Positions 23,199 through 43,452 of a stretch of DNA of 64,000 bases are shown here, piece after piece (position 1 is the first letter of the stretch; each line of letters begins with the position of its first letter). The DNA is from Aquila chrysaetos chrysaetos (taxonomy: Eukaryota > Chordata > Aves > Accipitriformes > Accipitridae). Below the pieces are notes generated by a model, which did no database searches, had not been told where the DNA came from, and saw only the letters and a list, made by a program, of their open reading frames with translations. Both the position numbers and the translations under genes were made by a program. Where the stretch lies: assembly GCF_900496995.4 (NCBI RefSeq), contig NC_044027.1, positions 14,842,743-14,906,742 of the forward strand. Reading direction: 5' to 3'.

Positions 23199-24555
23199 AA
23201 CAAGGTCCTCGTGGCAATTTTTTTTTCTTGGAATCATTGTGGAAGAAAACCTTTTTGTAACAGAGGTTTCTAGATTTGCAACATTTTGATGAAGACTTTT
23301 CTGTTTGTTTGTGAAACACTAGTTGTAGGATAATCTATACTGAACTTTTCTAAGAATCAGGAACAATTAGTAATGTACTAAACTTATGGACATGCTGGTA
23401 ATTTTGTTTCCAAATTTGTAAAAAAAATCTCCGGGATTCTTTTTGGAGAGAAGCCAGAGAATTTGCAGGCACCAAAACGCACCCCAGAGCTGTGACATTT
23501 CAACATGTGGTTTTTTGTGTGTTTTTTTCCTTTTAATTTTCGATCTTTTCTGTTGCAACAGAAAGAGTGGCTTGGAAGTCTTAGGTGGTATGTAACAAAT
23601 CCTAAAAAGAAAAAAAAATTTTAAACAGTATTTAAATATTCTTAAATATGTAAATTCATTAAATGTTTTACTTCTAATTTCTTGTATCTTGGCTGTCTTT
23701 GATTCTATTGCATTTTTTAAAAACTGAACTATGATATGTATTGTAATTAATTATGTGAATTCTGTATTGAGACAGTTACTGTTTTGCTGTCAGGCAAGTT
23801 ATGGGCGGGGGGGCATTTTGTAGGGTTTGTATAATTTCTAGAGTCTAAAGGGGTAATATAAAAACGTGTTAATTTTTTTAGCAATACATTTTTTCATGTC
23901 TCCATTGCTAGTTGCATTTATGTATCTAAGACCTCCAAGCTTGTTTAAAAAAAAAAAAAAAACCAAACAAAAAAAAAAAGAAAAAAAACTTTCCTCTATG
24001 CTCTCAGAAATATAAATACTGTTATTTTTAATATTAAAATGAATCTGCTATTAGTACCTTTAACAAACACTGTGGAACATAAAACCATATAAAAGGTAGT
24101 AACTATTTTTTAATTCCAAGGTGTTTTTTGCTTTTTCATTTCTTTTAAATATTTTCTTATCTAATATTTGTCAAATTACCTAGAGAAATAAATGAATCTA
24201 GTATTAACCACAGTATGCGCTAAATAATTTTGATTTAATAAAAGGGATAATATGATTTCCAATGTTTACTGTAGTGTTTCTTGTACAGATAACAGTGTAT
24301 TTTTAAAGGAAAAACGGAATTGAAGCTATTTTTTCTTGCATTTTTAATTGCCCTGCGGGACATTCCGTTTTGAAATGTACTGAAGTTACTGTTCTTGGGT
24401 TCTTTCCTTATTTTTCCTTATGCTTGAAATGTCTAACTATAAAGAAACGCAATTGGATAATGTTGAGCATGGTGTTTAAAAAAAAAAGTGTTCTTTTTAT
24501 TTGACTGACAGTTGCATTTTACACTCTATATAATAAAATTTCCACAAGATGTCTT
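23199..24555 (+). other. FUBP3: FUBP3 3' UTR with three poly(A) signals
   Basis: AT-rich sequence follows the stop codon. AATAAA occurs at 24187-24192, 24237-24242 and 24532-24537. The last is followed by the GT-rich stretch GATGTCTTGTGGGTG, a usual downstream element, so the main end is probably near 24550-24555. A-rich runs lie at about 23946-23988. The composition changes to GC-rich soon after 24590, which supports a gene end here. Confidence 0.85.
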
Positions 24556-27500
24556 GTGGGTGAAGTATTTCCAGTCTGTTTTACTCAGTTTGCTCGCTCT
24601 CCGCTTGCCGAGGTCCCCGCGCAGCGAGCTGGCAGCCCGCAGACCCCCGGCTCCTCTCGCCTTCGTGCTCGTGCTGTGTCGCCTGAGTAGTTTGGGATGA
24701 TCAGCTTGAGCCTTAATTCTAGTGAAACTCTATTAATGTCATGTCAAAGTGTCTCTTGGCAGCGTGACACTGAGGATTTCCATAATAAGGTGCTGTAACT
24801 GTAGCTGTTCGGGCCAGAAGGATCTGTTTTAATACAGGGAAGTTTTCTGTAAGCCGGAGGGGCATGGATCTACAACTGTATGAACGTTTTATTGCTTGTC
24901 AAGCAGGTGGCAGCTCCTGGTTTTAATACCCTGAACTTGTTGCTCTTCCACAACTTAGTCTTTGCAGCTCAATCCGACCAGGACTCGCCCTCCATCCTGC
25001 ACCGTTCCTGCAAATGGGATCGCTGGAGCAGCGCTGGCCCGGGGCGGGAGAGAGATGCGGAGGGACACGGCTCTGGCCGTTCTCATCTATTGGATATGTT
25101 ACGGGGCGGTAACTTTTAGCTGTAGCCAGGCCAGGTTTGGGGAGAGCTGTAGCCCCTTCAGCGATCCCTTTCTTGTAAAAATGGGAGGTTTGTGCTCCTC
25201 CAACCTAAAATAGCTCCATCCACTGCTCCCCAGCCAGCTGTAGGGGAGTTACGGACGGGGGAAGGGAGGGAGGAAAGATCCCATCTGCAAAGCAGGGAGC
25301 GGGAGGCATGTTGAGAGCCGGAAGAAAAGGAGATGTAGCATCTCTAAATATACCTCCAGAGAATCAAGAGAGACATTGAAAGATGGGATAGTAAAAGCCA
25401 CTTGGAAAGAGGGGAGAGGGGGGAAAAAATGGCTAGAGGAGGGCATAAAGGCTGCTGATGGGAATTGGGAGCGGGCATTACCGAGAAGACTTCCTTCTAA
25501 TTCATCTTCCAAGCTCTGTGCCAAAACAGCATTTGGCATGGTTCACAGGGAGCAATTGTGTGATAATGAACCCTAAGGTGTCCCTTAATTGAAGACTGAG
25601 TATTACAGATTGTGCCAATAGTCGTAAATGGCACAGGATTGTGGGAGGATGCATTTTCTTAAATGTATCTGTAAGTACAGATTAGTGAGTCTCCCCAGTG
25701 AAATACCCATACTATAAATTATGGAAATATCTCTTTCTGATGCAACCTTTTATTGAGGGGGTGGGGCAGCAAAAGAAATAGTTTGCAAGCCTTTGAAATT
25801 TGGCCTGTCATTAAGATGGTGCCTGCAAAGCTGGGTTTTCATCAGCAGTCTGGTGTCCTGGAAGGCTAAAGTGCTTGAAACGTTCCCAAGTTCAGCAATT
25901 TGTTTTCCATTATTGCTGCCTGCTCGGGGCGGAGGGGCCGCAGCCATTAAACTTCTTTCTGTTGTGAGTCCACGACGGGCTGGAGAGGGGCAGGGCGGGA
26001 GGCGAAGAGACGCCTTGGCACCTCACGAGGGGCTGGTGACCTCCGGGTTCCTCCGAACCCCACTCCAGCCCTGCTGCCGTCCTGGTCTCCGGCTGTCCGG
26101 GGGGTCCTGGGAATTGGTGTGATGGTCAATCCCACCCCGGGGCTGGCCAGGGCACCTCGCGTTTTGCTCTGGAGTCTGTAGGCAGCTCCTCGTGTCTCCT
26201 GGCTCAGGTGTGTTGTGCAGCCCAGAAGCCGCTGTGGTGCCTTCAAGCCAAGTCTGTGGCCTCCCAAGAGAGGAACCCAGTCTCCTGCTCAGCTCTGGGC
26301 AAGTTTAATCCCCAAATAAAGTGGATTAAGCACTGACTGCGTTAGTTTTTGTGGCAGGGAGGGTTCTCAGGTCCTCAGGACACTGTGTAGGAGCTGGCAC
26401 GTGGGGCACGGTTGGGGCTTTGGGGTCCGTGAACGGCGGTGGGGACAGCACAGCCTTGTCCTCCTTACAGGGGACCAGTGCCCGGCACGGGGCTATGCCC
26501 GGGTGTTAATCCTGGGGGACAGCCGGGAGCTCCAAGGAGGAGACCTTCCGTTTGGGGAACGCTCCGCCTCCGGAACGCGGCGTTTGGGGATGGAGGAACC
26601 GGAGTTAAAGGCCATCCCAGGTGAGAGCCCCGGCAGGAGGTCCCCAGTCCTGGCTTCTTGGCTCCTGCTCTTACAAATCATGTTCCTTCAAGCACGATCC
26701 CTTTCCCGAGGCCTCGGCTCAGGCACGCGATGGCTTCGCTCCCTCCGCGTGAATCCATCGCAGTTCTATTCAGCGGCGCATCTTTCACGGGAGGGCGCGG
26801 GCGTCTCGGCCCCGTGTCCTGCGGGACAGCCCGGGCTGTGCGGCACCCACCCCGCTCTTCAGGCACAGAGACTTATTTCTAAGCAGAAACTTACTGTGGT
26901 CCTTCTGCAAACCATTTCTGAGCAGCAGCCTGAAAAAGCATGTCCCTAAAGCATCTCGTTGGGTTCACGATGACCCCGATGCTCTCCTGTGCTCTATATT
27001 TGGTGTGCCTGAACAGGCAAAGGCTCCTTTGGGAGCAGAGGGGAGACTTTAAGATAGTCTAAAATACTTTCTTTAATTTTGCATGATTTGAGAACAAGCT
27101 ACATTATGGACATTGCGAGTTAAACCGAAATGATTATTGAAAGAGACAAGCAGACATGGGACTTTTTTTTTTTTTTTTCCCCAAGTATTTAATATTTAAT
27201 TGCATTAGAGCAACACTATATTTACAGTAAGCTGGGTGGGTGACGGGCGGCGTGGTCAGAGGGAGAGCTTGTGGTATTTAACGTGAAGCTTTTTGACACG
27301 ACTTGGATGTTCGTGAGGTTCCACCTGCGCTGCTGCTTCTCCTGCAAACCCACTTGGTTCATCTCAGTCTCGGGGGGATTTTCAGGGCTGTTGGTGTTTG
27401 CAGGGTTGTGGCGTGAGGCGAGGAATTGGGATCTTGTGGTGACACGTTGTTTCTGTGCAGCTAAAGGTGTCAGTGTATCCTGTCAAGCAGCACACGGGTG

Positions 27501-28862
27501 TTTTATTCCGTGTAAGGAGCTGTGTAGCCTTCGTTTGGCTGGTTTGGAAGTTTTTTCCCAGCTTTGCTGTGAGCAGCAGCGGCGTAGGGTGCCCATCACA
27601 GACAGGGCATTTCTCTGCCCTCTTAGGGCTGGAAAAGACCCAAAGGGAATTCTCTACAACTTTTCACACTGGAAATCGGCAGAAACCAGAGTTGTGTGAT
27701 GTGAAGATGAGTTGAAATAGCCACAGCTCCCTGGTCCGGTGGCAAGAGGGGACAGCAGCCCCGGAGCCGAGGGCAGCGAGCGAGCGGGCACTGAGCCCCC
27801 ATCCTTGTCTCGGCAGCACCTCGGCGGGTGCTGGGGATGGAGAGGGATGGCGGGGAGGGACCAGCCACCCCTGGGACAAGGGGGACAGGGCAGCAGGTGC
27901 CCAGGGGCACCCCTGCCACCTCCCTCCAGGTCTGGGGCACCAGGTTCAAGGCAGGTGACCCAAAAGAGCATCTCTGGGGTTGACATGGGGGCAGGTACCA
28001 ACAGCCCCCCCCCCCCCCGATTATCTTCCCACCCTGCCCCTTATCACTTGAGGAAATCCTATTTCAAGGCCGATATAAAGAAACCTCTGATCTTTGCAGA
28101 TGCTGGCTCGCTCCCCTTTAATCCTGGCCAGGCCGGGGTGCAGGTGCCGCGGTCCCGGGGGGATTAGATGGTCCCTTCCCTTTGTGCGAGCCGTCACTCA
28201 CCGGCGGCCGTGCCCCGGTGAGCCGCACCGACCGGCGGGGCTCCTTGTTTGGGCCATTCACCGGGGAATATTAAACTTCGCCGCCATGGAGTCATTACAT
28301 GGGGAGGCAGGGGCCGCCGCTCTGTTTGTTTTGGAGAGAATAGGGCCGGCAAAGGGCAGGAGCCGCGGGAGGGCTCGTCTCTCCCGCCTGCCTCCTCGGC
28401 CCTGCGCCCGGGGTCACCTGCCTGCGAGGCGGCCCCGCTCCCGGCACCCATCCCTGCCCTCCGCCTCGGCCGGGCACGGCCCCCGCTGCCTCCTCCAGCG
28501 TGCCTGGGCTCGTCCATCCCTTCGTCCCCTGGCCCTGGGGACGCTGCCCAGCCGCCGTCCAGGGAGGCTGTGGCTGGACGCTCGGATCCTGGTCCTGCCC
28601 GACCTTAGCTGCCATCTCCCGAGGCCGGCTCCTGCAATCGCCCCACTGCAGCCAGGCCGGGGGTACAGCAACCGCTGGAGCGTCCCCGGCTCTCGTGGGG
28701 AGCAGAGAGCCCCTGGGGAGCAGGAGGGAGCGGTGGGACTCACACACACACACATGCCCTCTCCTCTTGGGCAGCTCGCCCTGCCCTGGGCGCTGGCCCT
28801 CTCCGTGCCGGTGTCTTGGTGCAGTCGCCAACGTGAGTCCCAGTCCGGCAGCTGGAGCTGCA

Positions 28863-28928
28863 GGAGAGATGGTGGTGGGATGCGGGAGAGATGGTGGTGG
28901 GATGCGGGAGAGATGGTGGTAGGATGCG
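28863..28928. repeat. 22-bp minisatellite, three copies
   Basis: The unit GGGAGAGATGGTGGTGGGAT plus GC is repeated three times with an exact 22-bp period; the anchor AT falls at 28869, 28891 and 28913. The third copy has a single G-to-A change. It lies in GC-rich intergenic DNA. Confidence 0.9.
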
Positions 28929-31900
28929 ACTGGCCCATCCCCAGGTCACTGCCAGAGGGGAAGAAAAGGTGCAGAGATTTTCCTGCTTCTGCAGTCCAAA
29001 TCCCCCCTCGCTCCCTCCTGCTCCGAGCTGTCAGGGAACAGCCTCTAATGGTGGGGAGCACCTTTGGCATCCAGCCTGGATGCAGAGACCACGCAGATGA
29101 GGGCAAGCAAGCGGGGGCTGTGCCTGGCCCCAGAGCCTGGCCCTGGCCTCGCCAGGACCCCTGGGACCACCCAGCCGCTTCGAGGAGGTTGAACCCCCCC
29201 GGTGCCTCCTTCAGCCCCAGCCAACTTATTTGGTCACGGGCAGAAAAGCCATCGCGAGGTTATTTTACACTCAGTGTTTCCCAGCAGCTCAGCGAGGGCC
29301 CCGCGGTGCTGGGGCTGCCTCGGCAGGCGTTGGCGCCCAGCCGCCCCATGCCACCGGCCCCGCTTGCCGAGCCGCAGCGCCGCGGAGAGGGCTGAGGAGT
29401 TACCGCCATGATTTGCCACAATCGTGTTTCATTTCGAGGCCGCCTGAGCCCCGCGAAGCAGTCGGACACAGCTGGGAAGGTGATATTTTTTTTCCTCCCC
29501 CGTTTGCTTTTGTGTGCCGTGACCCCTTTGCCAAAATAATCCTGGAAATGCTACTTAAAAAGAAGGAAGGGAAAAAGAAAAAAAGGGCAAGAAAGCAAGC
29601 GAGAACGGAGGGGAGAGCACTCAGCATCTCTGCTCAGCTCCGCAGCCTCCCGCAGAGTGAAATGGAGGCAAATAATGCCCTAAAGCTCCTTTTCCTAGCA
29701 GTACAATCAGCCTGCCTGGTTCGGAGGGGCTGCAGCGCTCTGCGCCGGAGCACTCGCCGGGAGGGTCATGGCTTCACCGCACCAAACCCCTCCCTGCCCA
29801 GAGCTGCTGGGCACCCACCGCGGGGCCGGCACCGCTCAGGGGCACCCCGAACCCTCCCCGCTGCTCCTGGCCCCCTCGGTGGAGAGCAAGGGGCAGACAA
29901 GCAGCATGCAGTTTGGAGGGGGACGAGGGTCCGTTCAGCTCCATCCCATGGATGTGGCACCTTGGGGACGGCCGCTCTCCTCTCTTTTGCCCCTGGGGAG
30001 GTGGCAGCACATCCTCCGTGCCACCCACCTGCGTGTGCCCTGTGTTGGCACACGGAGGGAGGATGCTGGGGGCTGCCTGGGAGCAAGAGGTGCACCCATG
30101 GGGATCCCTCCTCGGTGCCCCGGGCCAGTTGCAGCCCCATCGGCACGTGATGAAGCACCCCAAGCAATGGGGCAGGAGTGCTGCGTGGGCCCCAGAGGGG
30201 TGGGTGGAGGCGCAGGGGGGGGGTCTCACCCTATGGGGGAGGACACGGGGACCAGCGAGGGACCCCGTACTGGGGCGGGGGGCAGCCAGCCCATCGGAAC
30301 CCCCCAGCCCAGGCTTACCCTGGGCATCGCCTCGTCCCTCCTCGCCTCCTGCTCCGGGGGCAGGCGGCAGCGGTGGGAGCGCTCCTGGGCGCAGGTAACA
30401 TTTGGGCACATTCCCATAACCGAGTGCCGCCAACTGCTGTGGCGGCAGGGCCGGAGCCCCCTCTCCAGCGCCGCTGTTTGCTTTGCAGCCTCCTTAGCCC
30501 CTATTGAGGCTTTTCAGCTCCGGCCCCTTCAGGGGGTTTAAGTAGGTAAAACCTGAGGAAGAGGCTATTTTCCTCCCTCCCTTTTGAGCCCTGCCTTGTG
30601 CCCAAAAGGCCCCCTTGTTTCACGCGTGCCAGTCACCTGGCTGGGCCCCCAGCCCCTTTCTCTCTCAGCCTCCCCTTTCTTTCTCCTTTCTCTCTTTTGA
30701 CTTTTCCAGGAGCCCTCGCTCTCCAAACGAGCTTCAGATTGGATCCAGATTGAGGTCCCTTTGTCTTTCAAGGGTTGTACTAAGCTAATTAAATGTGATC
30801 CCAACAAATAAACGCAGATCTCCCCATTACATTCAGGCCTGCCTTTCAGGCAGCACCGGGCGGCCCCTCGCCCCCGCCCGCTGCGCACAGGGTCCCCCTC
30901 ATTGAGTCCCGGCCATTGAAAGCACTGCCAGGATTTCTTTTGTGCCGGGGGTCTCCGAGCCCTTTTTCCATCAGAAAAGACCCCCAAACAGCAGCTCGGC
31001 CTTTGTGAGTTTGCAAGCAAACGCCAAAGAAAAGCCCCCTGAATGCTTTAATAAATGACACATTTAGCAACTTCGGAGGCGCCTGGCTCCTGCGGCAGCC
31101 GCAGGGGTGCAATGATCCCTCCTGCCCCCCTCTTCCCTCCGGCTCCTGGGGCATTTGCAGCCCGTGGAGGTGCGGGGGATGCGGCCAAAGCAGCTGACCG
31201 CCTCGGCTCCCAGCCCCGCTCTCGCCGCCGTTCCCCCTTCCCCCGGCGCTCGGCGGGGCGCACGGGGCAGGTGATGGGGTCGGCCCGTCCGCGCCGCGCC
31301 GGCCCCGGGCACCAGGACGCCGGGCAGCGGGCAGGGCGCAGCGGGGCGGCCGGGGACGGGGAGCTTTTTTCTTCGGACCGCGCGTGCCCCTTCGCCTGGC
31401 GTTAGCGCCGGCAAATCCTAAATCGTCTTTAATGACACACACCACCCCCCCACCCCACCCCGGATCGGGGGCTGCGCTGGACTTTTCTCAGCTCAACTAA
31501 TATCTTTTTAATGACTTTGGGAGGGGGCAGAGCCCGGCTCTGCCCTAGAGCCTGGATTGCTCCAAACAGATGTTGGGGCAGAGGGAGGGGGATGCTCTTC
31601 CCTGCCAGGGACTTTCTTCTAGAGTTCAAACGAGAGGGGAGCTTTCAATCACCGCTAAAAATGTATTTCTCCCCATTGAACAATGGGCTCCTTTCTGCGC
31701 CCGGGGGGACTCGGCTGCGATCGCGTTTCTGCTGCCGGGGAGGAGAAACCTCCGGTTTTAGGGCAGGAAAACTCAGCTCCGAAAGGGGCTCTTCCCTGCG
31801 CCGGGTATTTCGTAGCTCCGTATCCCGTCTGCCTTCCCCTCCCTTACAGAAGAAAATAATAATAATAATATTTTTTTTAAAAAAAAGATCGTAATAACGC

Positions 31901-32348
31901 AGAAATAATAATCATTTCGCGGCTGCAGCCGTTGCCCCGCCGCGCCCAGGAGCCGCCCGGAGATTTTTTGCGGTAAAGCCGGGCAGTTTGCAGGCTTAGA
32001 GAAACGAATATCGGCTGCCACCGGCCCGGGGCAGCGGCGGCTCCGCGCCCCTTGCGCGCCCGCGGAGGCAGCGCCCGGGCCGGCTCCATCCCCCGCGCGT
32101 CCGTCAGCGGCGGCCCCACAAGAGTTAAATTTTAAAGCAAATCAAATTCCCATTGGCCACTGTATATTATCTCAGCAGTCTTCATTTGATACCTCTTTAA
32201 TACAGAAAGGAGCTTTTCAAACCCCTTTTCTCTCTTTTCTCCCCGCCACTCTTTAAGAGCAATAAATGTTCAACTGCAATAACTATAAATCAATCTCCGC
32301 TCTGTTCAAATCCTATTCATGCGAAGGGCTGGAAGAGGGGCGAGAGCT

Positions 32349-32370
32349 CCCCCCCCCCCCCCCCCCCCCC
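32349..32370. repeat. C22 homopolymer upstream of PRDM12
   Basis: Twenty-two consecutive C followed by AAAAAGCAGC. The complementary strand is a G-run with quadruplex potential. The length is likely to vary between individuals and between assemblies. Confidence 0.9.
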
Positions 32371-32853
32371 AAAAAGCAGCTGCTGGGCTCTAATCTCCTT
32401 TCTTGCACTGTCATTCACCCTCATTTTTCCTCCATCACCCCATCCCTGCAATCTTTTCTTGTTTTGCTTTTCTTTTCTCTCTTTGCTGCATTATGATCCC
32501 ATGTCTCCCCTCATCAGACCCCAACCTTGTCCAGATCCTGACCATCCCCTTGTAGGCTGTGAAAGAAAAGAAGAGTCCATGGATGTCAAATTGGTCTCAA
32601 AAAGACCATGAAAGATTGATTTGCTCCACTTTTCTTCTGCCTGACATTATTTCTGAGGGTCCTGAATGGGAAACCAGAAAGTCTGGGACTGGAATAAAGA
32701 TGTTCTCTCTGTAAGGGGGAGACGGGGGGGAAAAATGCCCATTTACTCCTGGCCCATCAACCCTGCAAAACAGAGCAAAAGAAAAGAGGACTGTGGCTAT
32801 TCAAAGTCAGACCAATATGTACACCTCCCAACAATATGCCAATATACTGAGGG

Positions 32854-32882
32854 CTTCTCTATTAACACCCATGAATATTAAA
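32854..32882 (+). repeat. 29-bp direct repeat, copy A (candidate cis element)
   Basis: It reads CTTCTCTATTAACACCCATG then AATATTAAA. It differs from copy B at 32981-33009 by one base in 29. The core ATGAATATTAAA resembles a POU/homeodomain composite site. It lies about 2.3 kb upstream of the PRDM12 start codon. Confidence 0.85.
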
Positions 32883-32980
32883 GTGCTCACTAAACGCTCA
32901 GAAGGAACTTTGGGAATATACACATGAAAATACAAGCAGCATTGTGCGGGGCTCAGAACAATGGGGCGGCGATAATGGCC

Positions 32981-33009
32981 CTTCTCTATTAACAGCCATG
33001 AATATTAAA
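32981..33009 (+). repeat. 29-bp direct repeat, copy B (candidate cis element)
   Basis: The second copy starts 127 bp downstream of copy A, in the same orientation, with 28 of 29 bases identical. Flanking bases differ, so this is a short element conserved within diverged surroundings and not a recent long duplication. Confidence 0.85.
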
Positions 33010-34880
33010 CTTGTTTCCTCTTAAATGTTAAAAAGGAGGGATAGCTGCGATATTAAAAAAGAGAAACGAGGAGGGGGGGGACACACACCAAAGCACCTTC
33101 CTAGGACCGGGAAGAAGCTTTGGGAAACAGCTGGGGATATTTAAAACCACGCAGAAAATGGAAGGATTTTTTTTTTCCCACCTTTTTCCATCACATCCCC
33201 CCCCCCCCACTCCGAGCCCCCCGCACCCCCGAGCCCCCCGCAGCCGGGACCGGGGCTGCAACGCAGCCCGCACGGGAGCCGCGGGGTTTTCAAGAGCTTT
33301 TTTTTTTTTTTTTTTTTTTTGTCCCGGGATAACTTGAGGGTTGATGTGTTTCCTGGGGAAAAAGAAAAAAAAAAAAAAAGCAGCAATCCAAGGGGATCGT
33401 TTGCCTCGGCGGCCGGAGGAAGACGTGTGTTGTGTGTTGCTTTCCACCTGATGCGTTATATTTAGCAAAGCTGAAATACTCACACGCCACGGCGGCTGAC
33501 GGCTCCTATAGTCAAAGTCCAGAAAAACAAAATAAACTTATTTTTCCGCATATTAAAACCCAAACCAAACCCTGGCAGGTTATTAACCTCCCCTTTCTAG
33601 GGCAGCGCTGCCTCTCGCCGGGCAAACACCCTCAGTAACCGCAGGTTTGGGTTGATTCCTGACATTTGCGCCTCTTCTTGATTGGTTTAATAGAAATAAT
33701 TACACCTGGGTTGTAACATCATTTTTGCCAGGCAGCCCTGCCAAGGGGAAGAGCTGCCCGACACGCTCACCCTATAAAATACCCACCCGGGGGCTGGCGT
33801 GGGCACGGTTTGGACTCAGCGGGGCTGCCCGGGGGTTCGGAGCGCAGGAGCCGGCCTTTGAGTGCTTGAGGAATTTGGGGGCCCATCTTTCTTCCCCCCC
33901 CCCAGCCCTTTACAGCCCCTCATCCCCATGAAAATCAAAAGAACAAGGCTAAGGAGAGGGCTCTAAGCTCCGACACAGCAGGATTGGGTTTAAATCCAGG
34001 AAAGATTAACCCTTTGCTGAGCCGGCAAAGCTGCGAGCCCTAAGGGAGGGGAGCACGGAATTTGTGGGGACAGCTCTGATGCCACCTTCCTGGGGGGGGG
34101 GGGGGCAGGGGTGGCTGCGGGGCTCCAAGAGGCTCGGCGGGGCGGGGGGGTGGCGTGGGCACCGTGGCTGATGGGGGAATATTTTTGGGTGCGGAGATGG
34201 GGATGCTGAGGCAGCAGAGCCCCGGAGGGAGTGCAGCCTCCCCCGGGTGAGGGTCCGGCCCTGGGGGGGGGGCAGGACACGGTTGCCGTTGCGGGGAGGT
34301 GGGCGATCCACTCCGGCCCCTTTGACCCGTGGGCAAAATTCCCGGCCCTTCTGGCCTTCCCCTGGGAAATGCGACGGGGATGCGGAGTTAGGAAACCGGC
34401 CGGGCTGAAGGTTGCAGCCGGGCGAGCCTGGCCCCGGGTGCAAGCGGGGACCAGCCTCGGGGGCGCGTACCCCGATTCTCCCTCCCCATCTCTGTGATTG
34501 GGGACCCTCCCCGGGATTTGGGGGGGGGGGGACAGCGGCGGCTCGGAACCCGCTGGGGGAGCCCCGACCCGTTCCCCCGGGATCGCGGGGGCCAAATTCC
34601 ACCGAGCAGCTGGGGCTGGCGGCGTCGGGGCCACCGATTTCGTTACGGTGCTGCAGCTGCCCCCAAACCACCGCGTTTCAGCCCCAAAAACGAGCGCGGG
34701 GGCCGGGAGGGGAACGGAGCCGGGCGGGACCGTGCCCGAGGGTGCGCCCCGTCCGTGGGACAGCGGCGTAGGCATTTCTGCCCGTTTCGTTGGGTTTTTT
34801 TTTTTTTTTTTCCACCCTGGCCGGGGGCAGGTGCCTGGATTTGCCTTTGCCTGGGCCGGGGGGTGCGGGGGGCCGAGCCG

Positions 34881-34961
34881 GTGAGTGTGTACGTGTGTGT
34901 ATGTATATGCATGTGTGTGTATGTATGTATGTGTGTGTGTGTATATGCGTGTGTGTGTGCT
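34881..34961. repeat. TG/TATG microsatellite upstream of the PRDM12 promoter
   Basis: About 80 bp of imperfect alternating TG with TATG and ACGTG interruptions. Alternating purine-pyrimidine DNA of this kind can adopt Z-DNA. It ends about 170 bp before the TATA box. Confidence 0.9.
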
Positions 34962-34998
34962 CGCCGTGTCCCTCCCTCCCTCCAGCCACCCCACCCCC

Positions 34999-35038
34999 GG
35001 GGAGGGGAGGGAAGGAGGAGGAGGAGGAGGGGGGGGGG
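34999..35038. repeat. Homopurine tract upstream of the PRDM12 promoter
   Basis: Forty consecutive G/A bases made of GGA/GAGG units ending in a run of ten G. It could form triplex or quadruplex structure. It sits about 90 bp upstream of the TATA box. Confidence 0.85.
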
Positions 35039-35104
35039 CTCCGACGGCTCGCCTCGCTCCGGCAGCCCCAGTCTCTCCGCCAACGTCAGGGAGGTCATTA
35101 ATAA

Positions 35105-35136
35105 CCAATTAGGAGGGTCAATGAAGCTCATATATA
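35105..35136 (+). promoter_or_regulatory. PRDM12: PRDM12 core promoter: CCAAT and TATA boxes
   Basis: CCAAT lies at 35105-35109 inside AACCAATTAGG, and TATATAG begins at 35131 in the context CATATATAGCC. With the usual 25-30 bp spacing, transcription would start near 35160, giving a 5' UTR of about 65 nt before the ATG at 35225. A TATA box inside a CpG-rich region is less common than a dispersed CpG promoter and fits a tissue-restricted developmental gene. Confidence 0.75.
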
Positions 35137-35224
35137 GCCGGGCGGGAGCCACCGAGCGGCACGGAGCCCGGCCCGCCGCCCGCGCCCCGCCGAGCCCGGC
35201 CCGCCCGCCGCCGCCTTCGCCCCC

Positions 35225-43452
<8,228 letters not shown>

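Larger units (their letters stand above)
24556..35100. other. FUBP3-PRDM12 intergenic region, no gene
   Basis: I see no exon chain or RNA gene in these 10.5 kb. Much of the region is GC-rich with many CpGs, which creates long but meaningless open frames. AT-rich islands at about 25560-25960, 27035-27235, 30720-30860, 32110-32330, 32820-33020 and 33420-33720 stand out and look like regulatory elements of PRDM12. Simple runs include T16 at 27163, C22 at 32349, T23 at 33298 and G14 at 34092. Confidence 0.75.

Noticed and set aside
28094-29395. 433-codon open frame on the + strand
   Set aside because: Very GC-rich region where stop codons are rare; low-complexity Arg/Pro/Ala/Gly-rich translation, long overlapping frames on both strands, and no recognisable domain.
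33990-35108. 372-codon open frame on the - strand, with overlapping frames on the + strand
   Set aside because: Composition artefact; includes Thr-His repeats translated from the TG microsatellite and proline runs from G/C homopolymers.
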